Part shown: positions 10,184-19,867 of the stretch, in pieces
How positions within the stretch are numbered: position 1 is the stretch's first letter
How the letters are laid out: every line of letters starts with the position of its first letter
Assembly (NCBI GenBank): GCA_024239075.1
Contig: JANBVI010000005.1
Span: forward strand, 45,108 to 109,107
Length of the DNA: 64,000 bases
Direction of reading: 5' to 3'
Origin: Fischerella sp. CENA71
GTDB lineage: Bacteria; Cyanobacteriota; Cyanobacteriia; Cyanobacteriales; Nostocaceae
Translations under genes and position numbers: made by a program
Notes under the pieces: generated by a model
What the model was told of the DNA's origin: nothing
Database searches by the model: none
Seen by the model: the letters and a program-made list of their open reading frames with translations, nothing else

Positions 10184-10812
10184 ATTATTGAGCTATGTTG
10201 ATAGTTATACTAAGTAAAGATTGCGATCGCAATCTCTAACCTCATCTATCATCTATTACCTCCAACTTTGGTTTGTTAAATATTATTCTTCCAGACCTAG
10301 ACATACAAACATCGAGCGTTTGGCTTTTCTCATAAATAAACAAAAATTGACTATATTTTAATCTGAGAAATTTCAAAAAAAATAAGTAATTATATTTGCA
10401 CTTTCTTTGCTTATTTTCTCGGAAAAAGAAAACTTTGTAATTTTGCTACTAGCTTGGTTTTGAGATAGAAACAACAAATTGAATTTATTTGAGGATATGT
10501 GTAAATTAAGGCAATCATTTTATGTGGTAGATGGAACGAATGGCTAGGATGTGGCGTCAACAATGGCATAGTAAAGGCAATAAAATGGCATTTGTCGCCT
10601 TCACGAGCGGAAAAGTTTTCGTCTTTTGAAAGCAACATATAGCAGGCATCTATCTACCTTACTTTGCTGTTTGTCAATCTTTAGGCAAAATTGACAAATA
10701 AACAACTGCACAATCCACTAGCAAAACGGATACCATAACGGAAACTAGTTGGTTCTGTGCGAATATAACTATTCCTTTGATTTGATTAAAAATATTGATG
10801 CTAGGAGAAGTC
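10184..10812. other. Intergenic region before the Tic22-like gene
   Basis: About 630 bases. It includes an 18-bp palindrome with a HIP1 core (AGATTGCGATCGCAATCT, 10218-10235). No gene is supported. A 75-codon minus frame at 10411-10638 has no protein-like features. Confidence 0.4.
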
Positions 10813-11640
10813 ATGAAATCATTGGTTCGCTGGGGTACAACATTAGGTTTAGTGGGGAGTACTCTGCTGGCAACAGTTTTTAGCGGAAATGCCCCAGTAC
10901 TAGCATTACCAGAACAACAAATAGCAGAAAAACTGAATGAAGTACCTGTTTTTCTTCTTACTAACCCTCAAGGTGTACCCCTAACTCGCACTCTACCTGC
11001 TGCCCAAAATGGACAAAAAAGTACTACGGTGGCAGATGTTTTTATGAACGGACAGGAAGCACAGGCTTTTTTAGAAGAACTGCGGAAACAAAAAGACCCG
11101 AAGATTGTGGATATGGTGAAAACCCTGCAAGTAAAACCAGTACCAATGGGGATTATTTATAAAAAGCTGCAAGAAGATAAAAATAAACCAGACCGTGTTT
11201 TATTTGCCCTGCAACCTGGACAAAAAGATCGTCAAGCAGCAGAAACACTACTACGTCAAAAAGGTCAACAGGTCAAACAGTTAGTTGTACCTGTGTTTAT
11301 TGTCCAATCGCCAGATAAAGGATACGTTGCAGTCAAGCGGCGTTCTAATAATCAGGAAATTGTGCCTCTGTTTCTCAGTCAAAAGGACGCCCAAGGTCTA
11401 TTAGATCAGATTAAGAAAAATATTCCCAAAGCCGAAATTCAAGTAGTTGATATTGAAGGCGTCATCCAAACGTTACAGCAAAAAAATGATGAGTGGTTGA
11501 AGCAAGTTACTCTAGTACCGTCTTCTGATAGCTTAGAATATATCAGCAAGCAGCCAAGGACTAATCCACCTAACACAGCTGCTACACCAGCTATCAAGCC
11601 CAATCCTGCTGCTACAATACCCACTCAACCGAAAAAATAA
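10813..11640 (+). CDS. Tic22-like family protein
   Basis: A 275-aa exported protein of the Tic22-like family. The Anabaena member (Alr0114) is a periplasmic/thylakoid-associated factor linked to outer-membrane biogenesis, and the plant homolog works in chloroplast protein import. The signal peptide is visible (VRWGTTLGLVGSTLLATVFSG... ending near LALPEQQ). The body has two similar halves (EKLNEVPVFLLTNPQGVPL and VPVFIVQSPDKGYVAV). The C-terminus is a Pro/Thr/Asn-rich tail. I chose the ATG at 10813 because AGGAGA lies 5-8 bases upstream. A TTG/ATG pair at 10795 is also in frame. Confidence 0.85.
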   Translation: MKSLVRWGTTLGLVGSTLLATVFSGNAPVLALPEQQIAEKLNEVPVFLLTNPQGVPLTRTLPAAQNGQKSTTVADVFMNGQEAQAFLEELRKQKDPKIVDMVKTLQVKPVPMGIIYKKLQEDKNKPDRVLFALQPGQKDRQAAETLLRQKGQQVKQLVVPVFIVQSPDKGYVAVKRRSNNQEIVPLFLSQKDAQGLLDQIKKNIPKAEIQVVDIEGVIQTLQQKNDEWLKQVTLVPSSDSLEYISKQPRTNPPNTAATPAIKPNPAATIPTQPKK

Positions 11641-11647
11641 GTAGCCT

Positions 11648-11782
11648 ATCAGTTATCAGTAAACAGTGAACAGTTATCAGTTATGAGATTGATATTATTC
11701 CCATACATTAAACTTCGTAGTATTAGTCGGGAAAAAAGACAGTTCAGTTAACTGATAACTGATAACTGATAACTGATAACTG
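11648..11782. repeat. Complementary heptamer repeats (CAGTTAT/AACTGAT)
   Basis: Just after the Tic22-like gene, CAGTTATCAGT-type sequence (about 11648-11690) is complementary to an AACTGAT tandem array (four units plus partial, 11750-11782). The array ends 6 bases before the prmC ATG. Together they can fold into a long hairpin that may terminate the upstream transcript. Confidence 0.6.
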
Positions 11783-11788
11783 TTCATC

Positions 11789-12703
11789 ATGGCAGAGCAA
11801 CAAACAAAAGAAATTTCTGGTTTGCAACTTTGGGAATGGCGTCAAGCAGCGATCGCAGCCTCGATTGCTGCTGATGTATCACCTGCTGAAGTAGACTGGC
11901 TATTACAAGAAATAGCTGGCTTAGATCGTTTGGCGCTACGTTTGGAGTCATTTAAAGAGCGATCGCATATCCAGTTACAGCTATCCTTAGAAGAACTAGA
12001 AATTTTGTGGCAAAAACGATTAAAAGAACGCCTGCCAGTACAATACATTGCAGGAGTTACACCTTGGCGACAATTTCAAATTACAGTTTCTCCTGCGGTT
12101 TTAATTCCTAGACCAGAAACTGAATGCTTAATTGATATTGCTGTTGCAGCAGTAGCCAAGAGTCAGGAAAATATCAGCCTCCAACAAGGACACTGGGTAG
12201 ATTTAGGAACTGGTAGTGGAGCGATCGCCATTGGGCTAGCAGATGCTTTTCAGGAAGCAACAATTCACGCGGTTGACTACTCAGCACCAGCAATCGCGAT
12301 CGCTCAAATTAATGCCCAACATGCTGGATTAAGCGATCGCATCAACTTTTATCAGGGCTATTGGTGGGAACCACTGGAGTCTCGAAAAGGACAATTCAGT
12401 GGAATGGTATCAAATCCGCCTTATATCCCTACCAGTACCGTGTCAACCCTGCAACCAGAAGTTGTCAACCATGAGCCACATTTAGCACTTGATGGTGGTA
12501 AAGATGGTCTAGATTGTATCCGCTATTTAATCGAAACTTCCCCTAGTTATTTAAAATCAGGTGGAGTATGGCTGATAGAGATGATGGCCGGACAAGCGGA
12601 TGCAGTACGGGAGATGCTAAAAAATCAAGGTAGTTACTGCAATATTGAAATTTATGCTGATTTAGCTGGTATTGAACGCTTTGCCCGGGCGTATAAATTA
12701 TGA
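11789..12703 (+). CDS. prmC: Peptide chain release factor N5-glutamine methyltransferase
   Basis: A 304-aa PrmC/HemK that methylates the Gln of the GGQ motif in release factors RF1 and RF2. The N-terminal helical domain is followed by IPRPETE (about 106-112). The SAM loop is DLGTGSGAIAIGL (138-150) and the catalytic motif NPPY is at 209-212. Length and order are standard. The gene begins directly behind a heptamer repeat array, so an SD is not evident. It precedes tsaC by 54 bases on the same strand, so co-transcription is possible. Confidence 0.94.
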   Translation: MAEQQTKEISGLQLWEWRQAAIAASIAADVSPAEVDWLLQEIAGLDRLALRLESFKERSHIQLQLSLEELEILWQKRLKERLPVQYIAGVTPWRQFQITVSPAVLIPRPETECLIDIAVAAVAKSQENISLQQGHWVDLGTGSGAIAIGLADAFQEATIHAVDYSAPAIAIAQINAQHAGLSDRINFYQGYWWEPLESRKGQFSGMVSNPPYIPTSTVSTLQPEVVNHEPHLALDGGKDGLDCIRYLIETSPSYLKSGGVWLIEMMAGQADAVREMLKNQGSYCNIEIYADLAGIERFARAYKL

Positions 12704-12757
12704 GCAATGAAAAAAATTAATTTTTATAATTCATAATTTATAATTCATAATTTTGCA

Positions 12758-13345
12758 ATGGTACAAGTTTCTTTCGATACACTCGTCGCTGGTGTAAAAG
12801 CAGGTAAGTTAATCAGTTTCCCTACAGACACAGTTCCTGCTTTGGCAAGTTTACCAGAGCAGGCGGAACTGATTTTTCAAGCCAAACAACGCACTCAAGA
12901 TAAACCATTAATTTTAATGGCGGCTCATCCAGAAGCACTCTGGGCTTTTGTTAAAGGTAGTGAACAAGAGTATCAAATTTGGCAAGAAGTTGCTCAGAAA
13001 TATTGGCCTGGGGCGCTGACTTTAGTTTTACCAGCCTCTACACAAGTGCCAAGAGTTATGAATCCTATAGATCCAACGACTATTGGTATTCGCGTTCCTG
13101 ATTGTGCGAGCGCTCAAAAGATATTAGCACAAACAGGCCCTCTCGCTACTACTAGTGCTAACTTGTCAGGTCAGCCACCTTTGCAAACAATGGCAGAAAT
13201 CGCAACCCAATTCCCCGAAGTTCTGGCTTTAGCTAATACAGAATATGAAAATAAAATACCAAGAAATGGAGTGCCTTCCACTGTTGCCAAATGGACTGGA
13301 ATAAATTGGCAGATTTTACGACAAGGAGGAGTTAAGCTGGATTAA
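12758..13345 (+). CDS. tsaC: L-threonylcarbamoyladenylate synthase (Sua5/YciO/YrdC family)
   Basis: A 195-aa YrdC-domain protein. It makes threonylcarbamoyl-AMP from threonine, bicarbonate and ATP, the donor used by TsaD (5311) for t6A in tRNA. The N-terminal nucleotide-binding segment SFPTDTVPALASLP, the KQRTQDKPL basic loop and the LATTSANLSGQPP motif are all present. No C-terminal Sua5 domain is present, so it is the short TsaC type. It follows prmC. A run of AT-rich short repeats (about 12715-12755) occupies the leader. Confidence 0.88.
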   Translation: MVQVSFDTLVAGVKAGKLISFPTDTVPALASLPEQAELIFQAKQRTQDKPLILMAAHPEALWAFVKGSEQEYQIWQEVAQKYWPGALTLVLPASTQVPRVMNPIDPTTIGIRVPDCASAQKILAQTGPLATTSANLSGQPPLQTMAEIATQFPEVLALANTEYENKIPRNGVPSTVAKWTGINWQILRQGGVKLD

Positions 13346-13402
13346 ATCAATGATCAGTTATCAGTTATCAGTGATTAAGCTTGTTAACTGATAACTGAGT
13401 AA

Positions 13403-14341
13403 ATGATAACTGTTAAAAATTTGATATTTGCCGAATGTATGAATTGGAGTAACTGGGTAGACCTCGGAGCCGGACTTTTATTAGGATTGGGTATTAGTAG
13501 ATTATTGGCACGTAGAAATAGGCCATCTAATTCATCCCCAGTACTACCAACAGAAACACAAGATGTTGTGAAACTCCAACAACAGATTAAACACACTCAA
13601 CTGGCGTATGAAATGGCGCGAGAAATGAGCCAGTTTAAAGCGGGGTATTTGGCGAGAACTACCCACGTATTGCGATCGCCAATCAATGGTTTAATTGGTT
13701 TACAGCAATTAATTTTGGCAAATTTGTGTGAAGATCCAGAAGAAGAACGAGAATTTATCAAGCAAGCTCATGATCGAACGCTCAAGTTACTGAATTTAAT
13801 TGATGAAATTCTCACTGTTGCCAGATTAGAACATGGTACAAATAAACTAGACATGCAACCGCGATCGCTCACTGAACTGTTGCAGGAAGTTTATGATTTA
13901 ACTTACATGCTGGCGGAAAATCGCAATTTTCCTTTCAAAGTTTCATTACCAGAATCGGATTGGAAAGTAGTTGTAGATTCTCGTTGGATCAAACAAGTAT
14001 TAATCAATTTAATCGAAACTGCGATCGCTCAGATAGAGGAAGGTAGTATTTATATTTCTGCCCAAGCTTCATCTACAGATAATCTTGTTTATATTTGGCT
14101 AGATGTGCCTAAAGAGGCTATTTTACACAGTGAGCCAATAGATTTAATTTCATCTAACAATCAGGTTGCTGGAAATGACGAAAATAATATTAATTTCGAT
14201 CCAGGAATGAAGTTTTTACTAAATCAGACTATTCTAGAAGTGATGAAGGGAAACTTAGAAATTGTCCCATTTCCTCCAACAACCGAACAAGCTGAATACA
14301 TGGCTAGACTGCAAATAACCATTCCTCAATTGATCAGTTAA
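13403..14341 (+). CDS. Degenerate sensor histidine kinase-like membrane protein
   Basis: A 312-aa protein with one N-terminal hydrophobic span (about 19-35), a coiled segment and a HisKA-like helix. The putative phospho-His is H88 (TTHVLRSPING). The ATP-binding half is eroded. The N-box is QVLINLIETAI, with Thr206 where the second Asn of canonical NLxxNAxK is expected. No DxGxG (G1) or GxG lid motif can be seen in the last 100 residues. Phosphotransfer activity is therefore doubtful. An internal ATG at 13439 (MNWSNWVDLGAG) may be the true start. The stop codon lies inside a heptamer-type repeat. Confidence 0.65.
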   Translation: MITVKNLIFAECMNWSNWVDLGAGLLLGLGISRLLARRNRPSNSSPVLPTETQDVVKLQQQIKHTQLAYEMAREMSQFKAGYLARTTHVLRSPINGLIGLQQLILANLCEDPEEEREFIKQAHDRTLKLLNLIDEILTVARLEHGTNKLDMQPRSLTELLQEVYDLTYMLAENRNFPFKVSLPESDWKVVVDSRWIKQVLINLIETAIAQIEEGSIYISAQASSTDNLVYIWLDVPKEAILHSEPIDLISSNNQVAGNDENNINFDPGMKFLLNQTILEVMKGNLEIVPFPPTTEQAEYMARLQITIPQLIS

Positions 14342-14398
14342 CAGTTATCAGTTAACAGTTATCAGACAAATCTGCTCACTGATAACTGTTAACTGATC
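14335..14398. terminator. Repeat-built hairpin between convergent genes
   Basis: GATCAGTTAACAGTTATCAG-type sequence pairs with CTGATAACTGTTAACTGATC about 20 bases later. The histidine-kinase-like stop codon lies in its first arm. It separates this gene from the convergent GNAT gene. Confidence 0.55.
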
Positions 14399-14819
14399 AC
14401 TGATGATTGTAAAGCACCATTGTAGTAGAGGAATTTTGTCGAAAGCCAATTTTTTCATAGAATTCTTGTTGGTGAGTAGTCATTAAGTAGACGCGTTCTA
14501 CTCGTTGAAGACGAGGATGACTCAGAACAGTTTCTACCAATTGACAGCCCAGTCCGTTACCACGATAATCTGGATGAATCACAACGTCCCAAATTGTAGC
14601 GCGATAGATACAATCGGAAGTTGCTCTGGCAAAGCCAATTAGTTGTTGTCCATCCCAAACACTGATCACAGGATCACTATTAGCAAGAGCTACCCCTAAA
14701 TCTTCAATACTACGTCCTTTTGCCCAAAAAGCTGAAATATCTAACAGCTGCTGGAGTTGGTAAAGGTCGATTTTTGACTTGCGATCGCTTAATTGAATTT
14801 GAGAAGAAGTAATCATCAC
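14397..14819 (-). CDS. GNAT-family N-acetyltransferase
   Basis: A 140-aa single-domain GNAT protein. The acetyl-CoA loop is HPDYRGNGLGCQLVETVL (about 91-108), after IYRATIWDVVI. The end of the domain is EFYEKIGFRQNSSTTMVLYN. It shares the phrase [10 protein letters not shown] with the GNAT at 8722, so the two are paralogs with different N-termini. The acceptor is unknown. It is convergent with the histidine-kinase-like gene. Two start codons (ATG ATG) open the frame. Confidence 0.82.
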   Translation of the reverse strand: MMITSSQIQLSDRKSKIDLYQLQQLLDISAFWAKGRSIEDLGVALANSDPVISVWDGQQLIGFARATSDCIYRATIWDVVIHPDYRGNGLGCQLVETVLSHPRLQRVERVYLMTTHQQEFYEKIGFRQNSSTTMVLYNHQ

Positions 14820-14911
14820 ACCAATTTAGGCAGTACCTTTACTGAGTCTCGCTTTGAAGATACAGCCTTTATGCTGATATCGCAACTATTTTTTAATTCA
14901 TAATTCAAGAT

Positions 14912-15313
14912 TTACTGACATATCCATTTCCACAGGGGATGACTTGGTCCCTGTTGACGTATCCGAAAAACTTGGTTTTCTAGACGTTCCTGATCTTGCT
15001 GTGGTAAGCCAAATATAATATTACGACTTTGCCAAACCAGAACAGCAACAGTCATCCCGATGCAGAAAGCTAAACCAAGGGTGGCAAATGGATGGAAAAA
15101 AAGTCCATATCTGACTGCCACCCAAGTAAAATATTGTTGCCACAAAGCAATCTCTTCACGTAAACTCCACAAGCACCAAGGCACAATAGTCAACCATAAA
15201 AAGCCAACAAACAACCATCTGCTATATACAGTCAGTCGGTGTAACTTTTGTACTTCTTTGGCAAAATTAGCATCTGTGTTTCCACTGATTAATAATTTTT
15301 CTGGTTCATCCAT
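14912..15313 (-). CDS. Two-span membrane protein of unknown function
   Basis: A 133-aa protein with two clear hydrophobic spans (about 34-50, WLFVGFLWLTIVPWCLW, and 76-95, FATLGLAFCIGMTVAVLVW). Both ends are charged. The C-terminus (LPQQDQERLENQVFRIRQQG) looks cytoplasmic. I do not recognise a named family. It lies 42 bases downstream of secF on the same strand, so it probably belongs to the pdhB-secD-secF unit. Confidence 0.6.
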   Translation of the reverse strand: MDEPEKLLISGNTDANFAKEVQKLHRLTVYSRWLFVGFLWLTIVPWCLWSLREEIALWQQYFTWVAVRYGLFFHPFATLGLAFCIGMTVAVLVWQSRNIIFGLPQQDQERLENQVFRIRQQGPSHPLWKWICQ

Positions 15314-15355
15314 AGGCGAGTGGACAAGGGAAGGCAGAAAACTAACAACTAAGAA

Positions 15356-16324
15356 CTAACTATTTATCGATTCAGAAGTTGGAGAAATAACGGGTTGAGC
15401 TTTGCGTTCTCGCCACAAAGCTAAGAGAGTGCTAGCAATAAAAATACTGGAATATGCACCCATCGTGAAACCAATAATTAAAGCAAGAGAAAAGTATTTC
15501 AGGGTTGCTCCACCAAAGAGGAAGATTGCCAAGAGTGTCAGTAATACTGTCAAGGTAGTATTGATTGATCGTGTGAGAGTTTGGTTCACTGCATCATCTA
15601 CAATGTCAGCGATGGGACGATTGGGATTTGTTTGCAGTGTCTCCCTAATCCGGTCATAAATCACCACGGTGTCATTCACAGAGAACCCTGTAATTGTCAG
15701 CAAAGCAACGATAAATAGGCTATCTACTTCGATACCTGCCACCAAACCCAGAATTGAGAAAGTTCCTACTGTAATTAAGACATCATGAAATAAAGCAACG
15801 ATCGCAAAGATTGCATAGTCTAATTGAAAACGGAAACTTAAGTAAATAGTAATACCAACAAAGGAAACGACGAGAGCAAGAATACCAGTTTTCAACAGTT
15901 CCCGTCCAATTGTAGGGCCAACAGTGTCAATTTGAGTTTTTTGTTGGTCAAAGTTGCCTATTTTTTCGCTCAGAGCATTTTGTAAATTTGTACGTTGCTC
16001 TACATCCAAGGCTTTGGTACGAATTAATACACCGTTGTCTTTCCCTGTATCCTTGTCAGCAACAATCTGGATGCTACTGTCACCAAGTCCTTGGGCGTTG
16101 GCTACTTCCCGAACTTCGTTGATATCAATGGCTTTATTACAGTTATCTGGATTTGTACAATCTCGTTCAAACTGCAAGCGCGTACCACCAACAAAATCCA
16201 GACTGGGACGTAGAGGTGCGCCTATTTGCTGCCAGGAAATCACCATTGAGATGATACCAGCAACAATAATGATGGAAGAAATTATCCACCACAGCGATCG
16301 CGATTTGTTGACACTTAGTTTCAT
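15356..16324 (-). CDS. secF: Protein translocase subunit SecF
   Basis: A 322-aa SecF, the partner of SecD that uses the proton gradient to help preproteins through SecYEG. The first membrane span ([18 protein letters not shown]) is followed by a periplasmic domain opening [15 protein letters not shown]. Five more spans carry the conserved FHDVLITVG and [15 protein letters not shown] motifs. The start overlaps the secD stop by 4 bases (ATGA), so the genes are translationally coupled. Confidence 0.95.
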   Translation of the reverse strand: MKLSVNKSRSLWWIISSIIIVAGIISMVISWQQIGAPLRPSLDFVGGTRLQFERDCTNPDNCNKAIDINEVREVANAQGLGDSSIQIVADKDTGKDNGVLIRTKALDVEQRTNLQNALSEKIGNFDQQKTQIDTVGPTIGRELLKTGILALVVSFVGITIYLSFRFQLDYAIFAIVALFHDVLITVGTFSILGLVAGIEVDSLFIVALLTITGFSVNDTVVIYDRIRETLQTNPNRPIADIVDDAVNQTLTRSINTTLTVLLTLLAIFLFGGATLKYFSLALIIGFTMGAYSSIFIASTLLALWRERKAQPVISPTSESINS

Positions 16325-17733
16325 CGAGCCACCTCCGTCTTATTTGAGGCTGGCACATCAGGACAATACAATCCAGGTTTACGTAAGGAAGGAATAGAAA
16401 TTGCCAAAAACATTAATGTCCGACTACAGGTAATTGCTGAAAACATACTTACCGCTACACCTAAAGCAAGAGTGAGAGCAAAGCCTTTGACTAAACCAGA
16501 GCCTAACCAAAATAGGGCAGCACAAGCAATCCAGGTCGTGACGTTACTGTCCAAAATACTAGAAAAGGCGCGGTAAAAGCCAGATTCTACAGAACGGTAT
16601 AAAGTTTTGCCTGCTCGCAATTCTTCCCGTGTGCGTTCAAATATCAGCACATTAGCATCAACTGCCATCCCGATACTAAGGATAAAGCCTGCTATTCCGG
16701 GTAGGGTAAGTGTAACGCCTAACAGAGCAAAACTAGCCCAAGTCAGGAGTGAATAAATTATCAATGCGATGTCGGCAATTAGTCCTGGTAGTCTGTAGTA
16801 AACCACCATAAATATCAGAACTAAGGTTAGACCACCAACACCTGCCCAGATACTGCTTTGGATACTATCTTTACCTAATGTTGCTCCAACTGTACGGATC
16901 TCACCAATTTCTACTGGTACAGGTAAAGAACCACCTTTGAGCTGTACGCCTAATTCGTTGGCTTCTTGAGGTGTAAAGTTACCTGTAATTACTGCACCAC
17001 CACCACTAATACCTGTAGCAGCAAATTCCGGGCCAACTACAGGAGAACTAATCAGTTCATTGTCAAGAAAAATACCAATACTGCGACCTGTACCAGCTAG
17101 ATTTTTGGTGATTAGAGCGAAAAGTTCACCGCCTTTTTGATCAAAGCGAATGGCAACTTCCCAATTATTACCTGAAGTTGGTTCTCCACGGGCATCCTTG
17201 AGGTATTGACCAGTGAGTGGTGGGTTAGTACTCTCAAAGAGTTCGGCGATCGCTTTGCTATTATTTTGCAGCGCTTCTTTATTTTTGGCGATCGCTGCGG
17301 TATCCTTAGAGTTTTTTAATTCCTGCTGTTTTTGTTTGAGTTCTTGTTGTGAACTTCGTAAAGCAAACAACTGAGTTTCTGTATTCGGTTTTTGTTGGCG
17401 AAACTCTAACTGTGCTGTACCACCTAGTACTCGTTCTGCTTCCTCTGGATCGTTGACTCCGGGTAGCTGTACTAAAATCTTGTCTTCTCCAACTGTTTGA
17501 ATTACAGGTTCAGAGACACCAAGACCATTAATACGACCTTCCACGACACTTTTGACAGCTTCTAATTCTCGTTCAGTAATCCGTGGAATTTCTGGTGTTG
17601 GCTTCACTTGAATTGTCAGTTGTGAACCTCCCCGCAAGTCTAATCCAAGCGGTATAGGAATTGTGGCAATTACCGCTATCGCGGCAATCACCAAAACTAA
17701 AATTAAAGCTAATAGCGATCGCTGTCTTTGCAT
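16321..17733 (-). CDS. secD: Protein translocase subunit SecD
   Basis: A 470-aa SecD. An N-terminal span is followed by [13 protein letters not shown] (about 26-38). The large periplasmic P1 region includes a Gln/Lys-rich coiled segment (about 120-155). The membrane half contains [22 protein letters not shown], the family hallmark with the conserved Asp. Length is normal for cyanobacteria. It overlaps secF and follows pdhB by about 150 bases on the same strand, an arrangement common in cyanobacteria. Confidence 0.95.
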   Translation of the reverse strand: MQRQRSLLALILVLVIAAIAVIATIPIPLGLDLRGGSQLTIQVKPTPEIPRITERELEAVKSVVEGRINGLGVSEPVIQTVGEDKILVQLPGVNDPEEAERVLGGTAQLEFRQQKPNTETQLFALRSSQQELKQKQQELKNSKDTAAIAKNKEALQNNSKAIAELFESTNPPLTGQYLKDARGEPTSGNNWEVAIRFDQKGGELFALITKNLAGTGRSIGIFLDNELISSPVVGPEFAATGISGGGAVITGNFTPQEANELGVQLKGGSLPVPVEIGEIRTVGATLGKDSIQSSIWAGVGGLTLVLIFMVVYYRLPGLIADIALIIYSLLTWASFALLGVTLTLPGIAGFILSIGMAVDANVLIFERTREELRAGKTLYRSVESGFYRAFSSILDSNVTTWIACAALFWLGSGLVKGFALTLALGVAVSMFSAITCSRTLMFLAISIPSLRKPGLYCPDVPASNKTEVAR

Positions 17734-17882
17734 ACCATAACTCGCTGCGACAAACGATATGATAACGCTATTTGATGATTTTATGAGTGAAGAGTTAAGT
17801 TTTTAAATGTTGATTGATGGTTGGTGGTTGTTTATTGATTGTTCTCAACAACTACGAACTACCAACCACCAATAATTTGCTC

Positions 17883-18866
17883 CTAAACTCGCAAAGCGAT
17901 CATTTTTTCGACAGCTTCGACAATTTGCTCTGGTTGAACTATTGTCAATCTTTCCAGCATACCGTTGTAAGGTGTGGGGATATCTTGAGAAGAAAGCCGC
18001 AGCACTGGTGCATCCAATTCATCAAAAAAGCGCTCGTTAATTGAGGCAATTAATTCTGCTGCAATGCCTCCTGTTCGCATACACTCTTCAACTATAATCA
18101 CTCGATGGGTTTTGCGTATCGATGCCCCAATCGTCTCCATATCTAAAGGTTTGAGAGATATTAAATCAATAACCTCTGGGTCATAACCTTGTTTTTCCAA
18201 AGTTTTCAAAGCTTGTGTGACATGATGACGCATCCGTGAATACGTCAGGATTGTGACATCTTTCCCACGTCGTACAATTTCGGCTTTATCCAGAGGTAGG
18301 AAGTACTCTTCTTCTGGTAGGTTTTCTTTTAAGTTGTAAAGTAGGACGTGTTCAAAAAATAAAACTGGATTCTCATCGCGGATAGCAGATTTGAGCAATC
18401 CTTTGGCGTTGTAAGGTGTGGAACAGGCTACAATCTTCAATCCGGGAACAGCTTGGAAATAAGCTTCTAATCGTTGGGAATGTTCAGCACCAAGTTGACG
18501 CCCTACACCCCCAGGCCCACGAATTACCATCGGAATTTTGTAGTTACCACCAGAAGTATAGCGTAGCATCCCGGCGTTGTTGGCAATTTGGTTAAAGGCA
18601 AGGAGCAAAAAACCCATGTTCATGCCTTCTATAATTGGTCGCAACCCTGTCATTGCTGCACCAACAGCTAGGCCAGTGAAACTATTCTCCGCAATCGGAG
18701 TATCTAAAACTCTCAGTTCACCGTATTTTTGATACAAGTCCTTTGTGACTTTGTAGGAACCACCATAATGTCCCACGTCTTCACCAAGTACAAATACTGT
18801 GGAGTCACGTGCCATTTCTTCATCAATGGCTTCTTTTAAAGCGTTGAAGAGTAATGTTTCTGCCAT
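17883..18866 (-). CDS. pdhB: Pyruvate dehydrogenase E1 component, beta subunit
   Basis: A 327-aa E1-beta protein, with the transketolase-type pyrimidine-binding half ([32 protein letters not shown]...) and the transketolase C-terminal half ([20 protein letters not shown]...). With E1-alpha, encoded elsewhere, it decarboxylates pyruvate using thiamine diphosphate to feed acetyl-CoA synthesis. The E-D-V-G and G-x-x-A-A-M segments of the cofactor region are present. It is the first gene of the pdhB-secD-secF run, with an upstream gap of nearly 390 bases. Confidence 0.94.
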   Translation of the reverse strand: MAETLLFNALKEAIDEEMARDSTVFVLGEDVGHYGGSYKVTKDLYQKYGELRVLDTPIAENSFTGLAVGAAMTGLRPIIEGMNMGFLLLAFNQIANNAGMLRYTSGGNYKIPMVIRGPGGVGRQLGAEHSQRLEAYFQAVPGLKIVACSTPYNAKGLLKSAIRDENPVLFFEHVLLYNLKENLPEEEYFLPLDKAEIVRRGKDVTILTYSRMRHHVTQALKTLEKQGYDPEVIDLISLKPLDMETIGASIRKTHRVIIVEECMRTGGIAAELIASINERFFDELDAPVLRLSSQDIPTPYNGMLERLTIVQPEQIVEAVEKMIALRV

Positions 18867-19251
18867 TCGACCTCTTATAAATTTATTGTTTTAGAATCTT
18901 ATCGCGCTTCAGCTGCAAATACGGTCAGCGATGCTGCTGTTCTCAATGTGTGAAACACATGAATATTATTTGATTACTTTCGTCGGGTATATCTCAAAAC
19001 TTATGCTCTTGGAATGACAGACAAATTGCTATACAAATCATTAAATTGTTGCCACTAGAATATTTTACGTCTATTGCGGATAATTCGCTCAACGCAAACT
19101 TTTGTGTACCAGCATTAATTTTGGGAGCAGTTTGGCCAAAGACGTCTACAAAGCCTTTTACCTCACTTTGTACCTATACGGTATAAATTTATCAATTTAT
19201 TCATGAATTTTTCATAAACATTAAGATAGTAGTATCTGTAATTTGAGTGAG
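18867..19251. other. pdhB upstream region
   Basis: About 385 bases between pdhB and the XRE-type gene, both on the minus strand. It must contain the pdhB promoter. No hairpin, repeat or small ORF worth calling was seen. Confidence 0.4.
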
Positions 19252-19596
19252 CTATAGCCGCATCTCAGCAGGTGGTGCTTCAGATATAGGTGTGACTTGA
19301 TTTAATTGATTGTTAGGAAATCTCCTTGGTCTTCCTGGTTTACGTTTATGTCGCTGGTTAATAGATTTTTCGCTGGCTGCTGCCAATTCTTCTGGTGTGC
19401 ATTTAAATAGTCGCAACGCATCTAAGTATTTTTTCGGCGTCATTGTCGGTTCTGTACGCCCTGCTTCCCAGTTGCGAACGCTGGTTTCACTGATTGCAAG
19501 CCTGAAGGCGACTTCAGCACGGCTAAGTCCCGCGCGTTCTCTCAGGACTTGCATATCCATATCAAAATGCTCCCTTTGATAACTATATGAATACAT
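19252..19596 (-). CDS. XRE-type helix-turn-helix protein with basic GRP tail
   Basis: A 114-aa small regulator. Residues about 14-65 form a Cro/CI-type HTH (LRERAGLSRAEVAFRLAISE, then VRNWEAGRTEP). The linker leads into a basic patch KRKPGRPRRFP (about 85-95), whose GRP core flanked by Arg/Lys resembles an AT-hook for minor-groove binding. The last 20 residues are low complexity. An internal Met (residue 12 or 14) could be the true start. It stands alone, and its targets are unknown. Confidence 0.75.
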   Translation of the reverse strand: MYSYSYQREHFDMDMQVLRERAGLSRAEVAFRLAISETSVRNWEAGRTEPTMTPKKYLDALRLFKCTPEELAAASEKSINQRHKRKPGRPRRFPNNQLNQVTPISEAPPAEMRL

Positions 19597-19867
19597 TTAT
19601 TAAATCAATTGACGTAAAAAAGCCAACTGAGGGCTATGTTATTAACTATATTATTTTATAGTGTTCCTTGTACCTTAGTTATTGGCAGCATGAGTAAATT
19701 TATTGGGGTTTGGGTGTTTCACAAAATATTTGGTTATTTTTATACTTGCTGAGTACAGCGATCATTGCGTCAAAAACTGCGATCGCAGAATCGATATAAA
19801 TGAGCAAAAGGAGATTTGGAAGTTTCTTGCACCAATTTAAATTTATGGCGAGGAGCGATCGCACTAC

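Noticed and set aside
10411-10638. 75-codon minus-strand ORF upstream of the Tic22-like gene
   Set aside because: No conserved features and poor start context.
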